Origin: Candidatus Nanohalarchaeota archaeon | GTDB lineage: Archaea > EX4484-52 | Direction of reading: 5' to 3' | Length of the DNA stretch: 7,601 bases | Assembly: GCA_003660905.1 (NCBI GenBank) | Contig: QMVB01000043.1 | Coordinates: 1 to 7,601, forward strand | Part shown: positions 6,419 through 7,601 of the stretch, in pieces | Numbering within the stretch: position 1 is the stretch's first letter | Layout: each line of letters begins with the position of its first letter | Notes under the pieces: generated by a model | What the model was told of the DNA's origin: nothing | The model's input: the letters and a program-made list of their open reading frames with translations, nothing else | Database searches by the model: none | Position numbers and translations under genes: made by a program

Positions 6419-7126
6419 TCATATTTCTTCATAATTATGCATTACCCATTTGTAATCCTTTAGCAATTTTTTCCTGTCTTCTTCTTCATTGGGATTTATT
6501 ACAGCCAACTTTTTCTCTTCAGGATCATATTGCTCTATTATTTCCTCTTTCAGCCATTTTTCCTTTACAAGCACCTTCTGCGATTCATGGCATCCCTTGT
6601 TTTCTATTTCCTTTATCGCGTTTGTGTAATTATTTATTACATCAGGGCATCTTATCTTTTCAATGGAATAATATGTTGAGCACAGCGGTCGCCTGAAAGC
6701 ATTCTGTAAAATAACTCCTGCCGGAAGCATGTGCCAGTCATGTACGTGAATTAAATCAATGCCTTCTTCATGGAAAATATCTCCGGCAACCCGGTTTATG
6801 TCCATAGACAAAGTAAGAGCATCTGTAAGAGGACTGTATGCTCTTATGCTGTTTCCGATGTAGTGCACTTTCACTCCGCCCAGTTCGGTTATTTGGTTTC
6901 CTTTTATAGGATCATAGGTAATTACATGAACATTTTTTCCCTGAGTTACCAAATTTTCCGCTATTGTTTTTACTTGGATAGAGATTTCATTTATATCTTT
7001 CGGAACATAGTCTTTTGAGATAAGAACAACGTTGTCTGCATGAGAAGAAGCCCCGCTTTTGTCTGAGGTTTTTAGTTTACTAATAATTTTCTCGATTATT
7101 GAATCATATTGCTGTTTGGATTTCAT
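6419..7126 (-). CDS. Standalone N-terminal half of a glycogen-synthase-like GT-B glycosyltransferase
   Basis: 235 aa. After a polar 30-residue leader comes a Rossmann-type domain: VVLISKDYVP (33-42), a helix QVKTIAENLV (51-60), NVHVITYDP (65-73), GGVKVHYI (83-90), LIHVHDWHMLPAG (125-137) and a segment matching the HSTE..RC..ER region of GT4/GT5 synthases (TYYSIEKIRCPD, 151-162; ESQKVLVKEKWLKEEI, 181-196). The protein stops at the interdomain linker, so the C-terminal nucleotide-sugar domain is missing. There is no room for it: fen ends 5 nt away on the other strand. The Gly-Gly loop before the first helix is absent (PKDINEIS), and the HSTE His is Tyr. It is therefore either a non-catalytic sugar-binding or partner protein, half of a split enzyme, or a decaying gene. 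Cytoplasmic; no signal peptide or membrane span is seen. Confidence 0.85.
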   Translation of the reverse strand: MKSKQQYDSIIEKIISKLKTSDKSGASSHADNVVLISKDYVPKDINEISIQVKTIAENLVTQGKNVHVITYDPIKGNQITELGGVKVHYIGNSIRAYSPLTDALTLSMDINRVAGDIFHEEGIDLIHVHDWHMLPAGVILQNAFRRPLCSTYYSIEKIRCPDVINNYTNAIKEIENKGCHESQKVLVKEKWLKEEIIEQYDPEEKKLAVINPNEEEDRKKLLKDYKWVMHNYEEI

Positions 7127-7140
7127 AGTAATTATTGGTC

Positions 7141-7154
7141 ATATATTTTTTAAA
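7141..7154 (-). promoter_or_regulatory. TATA-like box of the half-glycosyltransferase gene
   Basis: On the minus strand the sequence TTAAAAAATATAT is centred about 22 nt before the ATG at 7126. No Shine-Dalgarno is visible, so a leaderless or very short leader mRNA is likely. The whole region is AT-rich, so the exact box is uncertain. Confidence 0.4.
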
Positions 7155-7601
7155 TATATGCAATAAATGCAACAGAAAAATAATAAGAGTATCTGAAAAC
7201 ATATCTGTCTGATGATTGCTTCGGTATTTGCCTGCTCGTCTTGGACAAGAATGTTTTAAATTCATTGTTATAGTAAACCAAATCAAACAATTATATTCTG
7301 AATCATTAAAATACAAAATTCCGATGATTCAAGACATGCGGATTCGCTCATTTAGGTATTTGAAGAGGACACCAACATATTTCACAGCAAGAGCAATAAT
7401 TAGCAAATATTTTCATTATAAAACAGGAAAATAATTTTGCAAATTGATGTTCGGTTAATTTGGAGCAAAATTCTTTACAGCCCAACTTTGACAGTTTGAC
7501 GCCAAATAAGACAGGAAAACCTATTTGACAGTTTACAAAAAACAGGATTTTTCAATAGAATTTATGTGATAATCGCTTGTTTTTGACTATAAATCCACTT
7601 A
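7155..7601. other. Gene-poor right end: no convincing gene, short repeats only
   Basis: About 450 nt of AT-rich DNA. A 72-codon open frame (7216-7434, plus) and a 70-codon frame (7104-7316, minus) show no recognisable family, promoter or codon pattern, and I do not call them. The stretch holds a copy of the dispersed repeat (7462-7482), a direct repeat TTTGACAGTTT (7487-7497 and 7524-7534, 37-nt period), and near the edge ATCGCTTGT followed by TTTTGACTATA (7572-7591), both of which also occur in or beside the nadB insertion. No tRNA cloverleaf or C/D-box pair could be assembled. Confidence 0.5.
7462..7482 (-). repeat. Short dispersed repeat, inverted copy near the right end
   Basis: Read on the minus strand this is GGCTGTAAAGAATTTTGCTC(C). 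Its 13-nt core AAAGAATTTTGCT is identical to the reverse complement of 2988-3000, and the 15-mer ending in GCTC differs by one base from the copy at 1749-1767. Confidence 0.4.

Noticed and set aside
7208..7300. CTGATGA and CTGA boxes suggesting a C/D-box guide RNA
   Set aside because: The first C-box base is a pyrimidine, the next CTGA is too far away, and no D'/C' pair lies between.
7216..7434. 72-codon open frame on the plus strand with a basic, aromatic C-terminal half
   Set aside because: No recognisable family, no clear TATA at the right distance, and it overlaps another random open frame. It ends about 30 nt before a dispersed repeat, which is not enough to call a gene.

Overview
The window is archaeal. 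The clearest marker is a CDP-archaeol synthase (CarS), an enzyme of ether-lipid synthesis. It is supported by an archaeal FEN1/XPG flap endonuclease with its full set of catalytic acidic residues, and by TATA-like boxes about 20-30 nt upstream of several start codons with no Shine-Dalgarno sites, which suggests leaderless transcripts. The DNA is AT-rich and genes are tightly packed. A DPANN or related euryarchaeal lineage would fit, but the rank cannot be fixed from this sequence.

Left third, minus strand: a fused prephenate dehydrogenase / prephenate dehydratase / ACT protein (tyrosine and phenylalanine synthesis) occupies 33-1709. Upstream of it lies a broken L-aspartate oxidase (nadB-like) gene, 1809-3427. 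Its FAD-binding and C-terminal motifs are still readable, but they fall in different frames because of small indels, mostly at homopolymers. It is also interrupted by a roughly 190-bp hairpin-rich, non-coding insertion flanked by a 5-bp direct repeat, which looks like a MITE.

Middle, plus strand: five genes at 3477-6413 are separated by 1-10 nt and look like one operon. They are two mutually related unknown proteins, carS, a small protein resembling HxsD of the His-Xaa-Ser peptide-modification systems, and fen. A single AT-rich box near 3447-3457 sits about 25 nt from the first ATG of this operon and also from the nadB start on the other strand.

Right end: a minus-strand gene (6419-7126) converges on fen with a 5-nt gap. 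It encodes only the N-terminal half of a glycogen-synthase-like GT-B glycosyltransferase and has lost several active-site residues. From 7127 to the end I see no convincing gene; the stretch holds a promoter and short repeats, one of which matches sequences inside the nadB insertion and in front of tyrA-pheA.

Most unusual points: the MITE-like element in a decayed nadB, the unknown paralogous pair and HxsD-like protein in a lipid/DNA-repair operon, the half-glycosyltransferase, the altered TRF and ESRP motifs of the PheA part, and a perfect 11-bp inverted repeat bracketing the tyrA-pheA TATA box.
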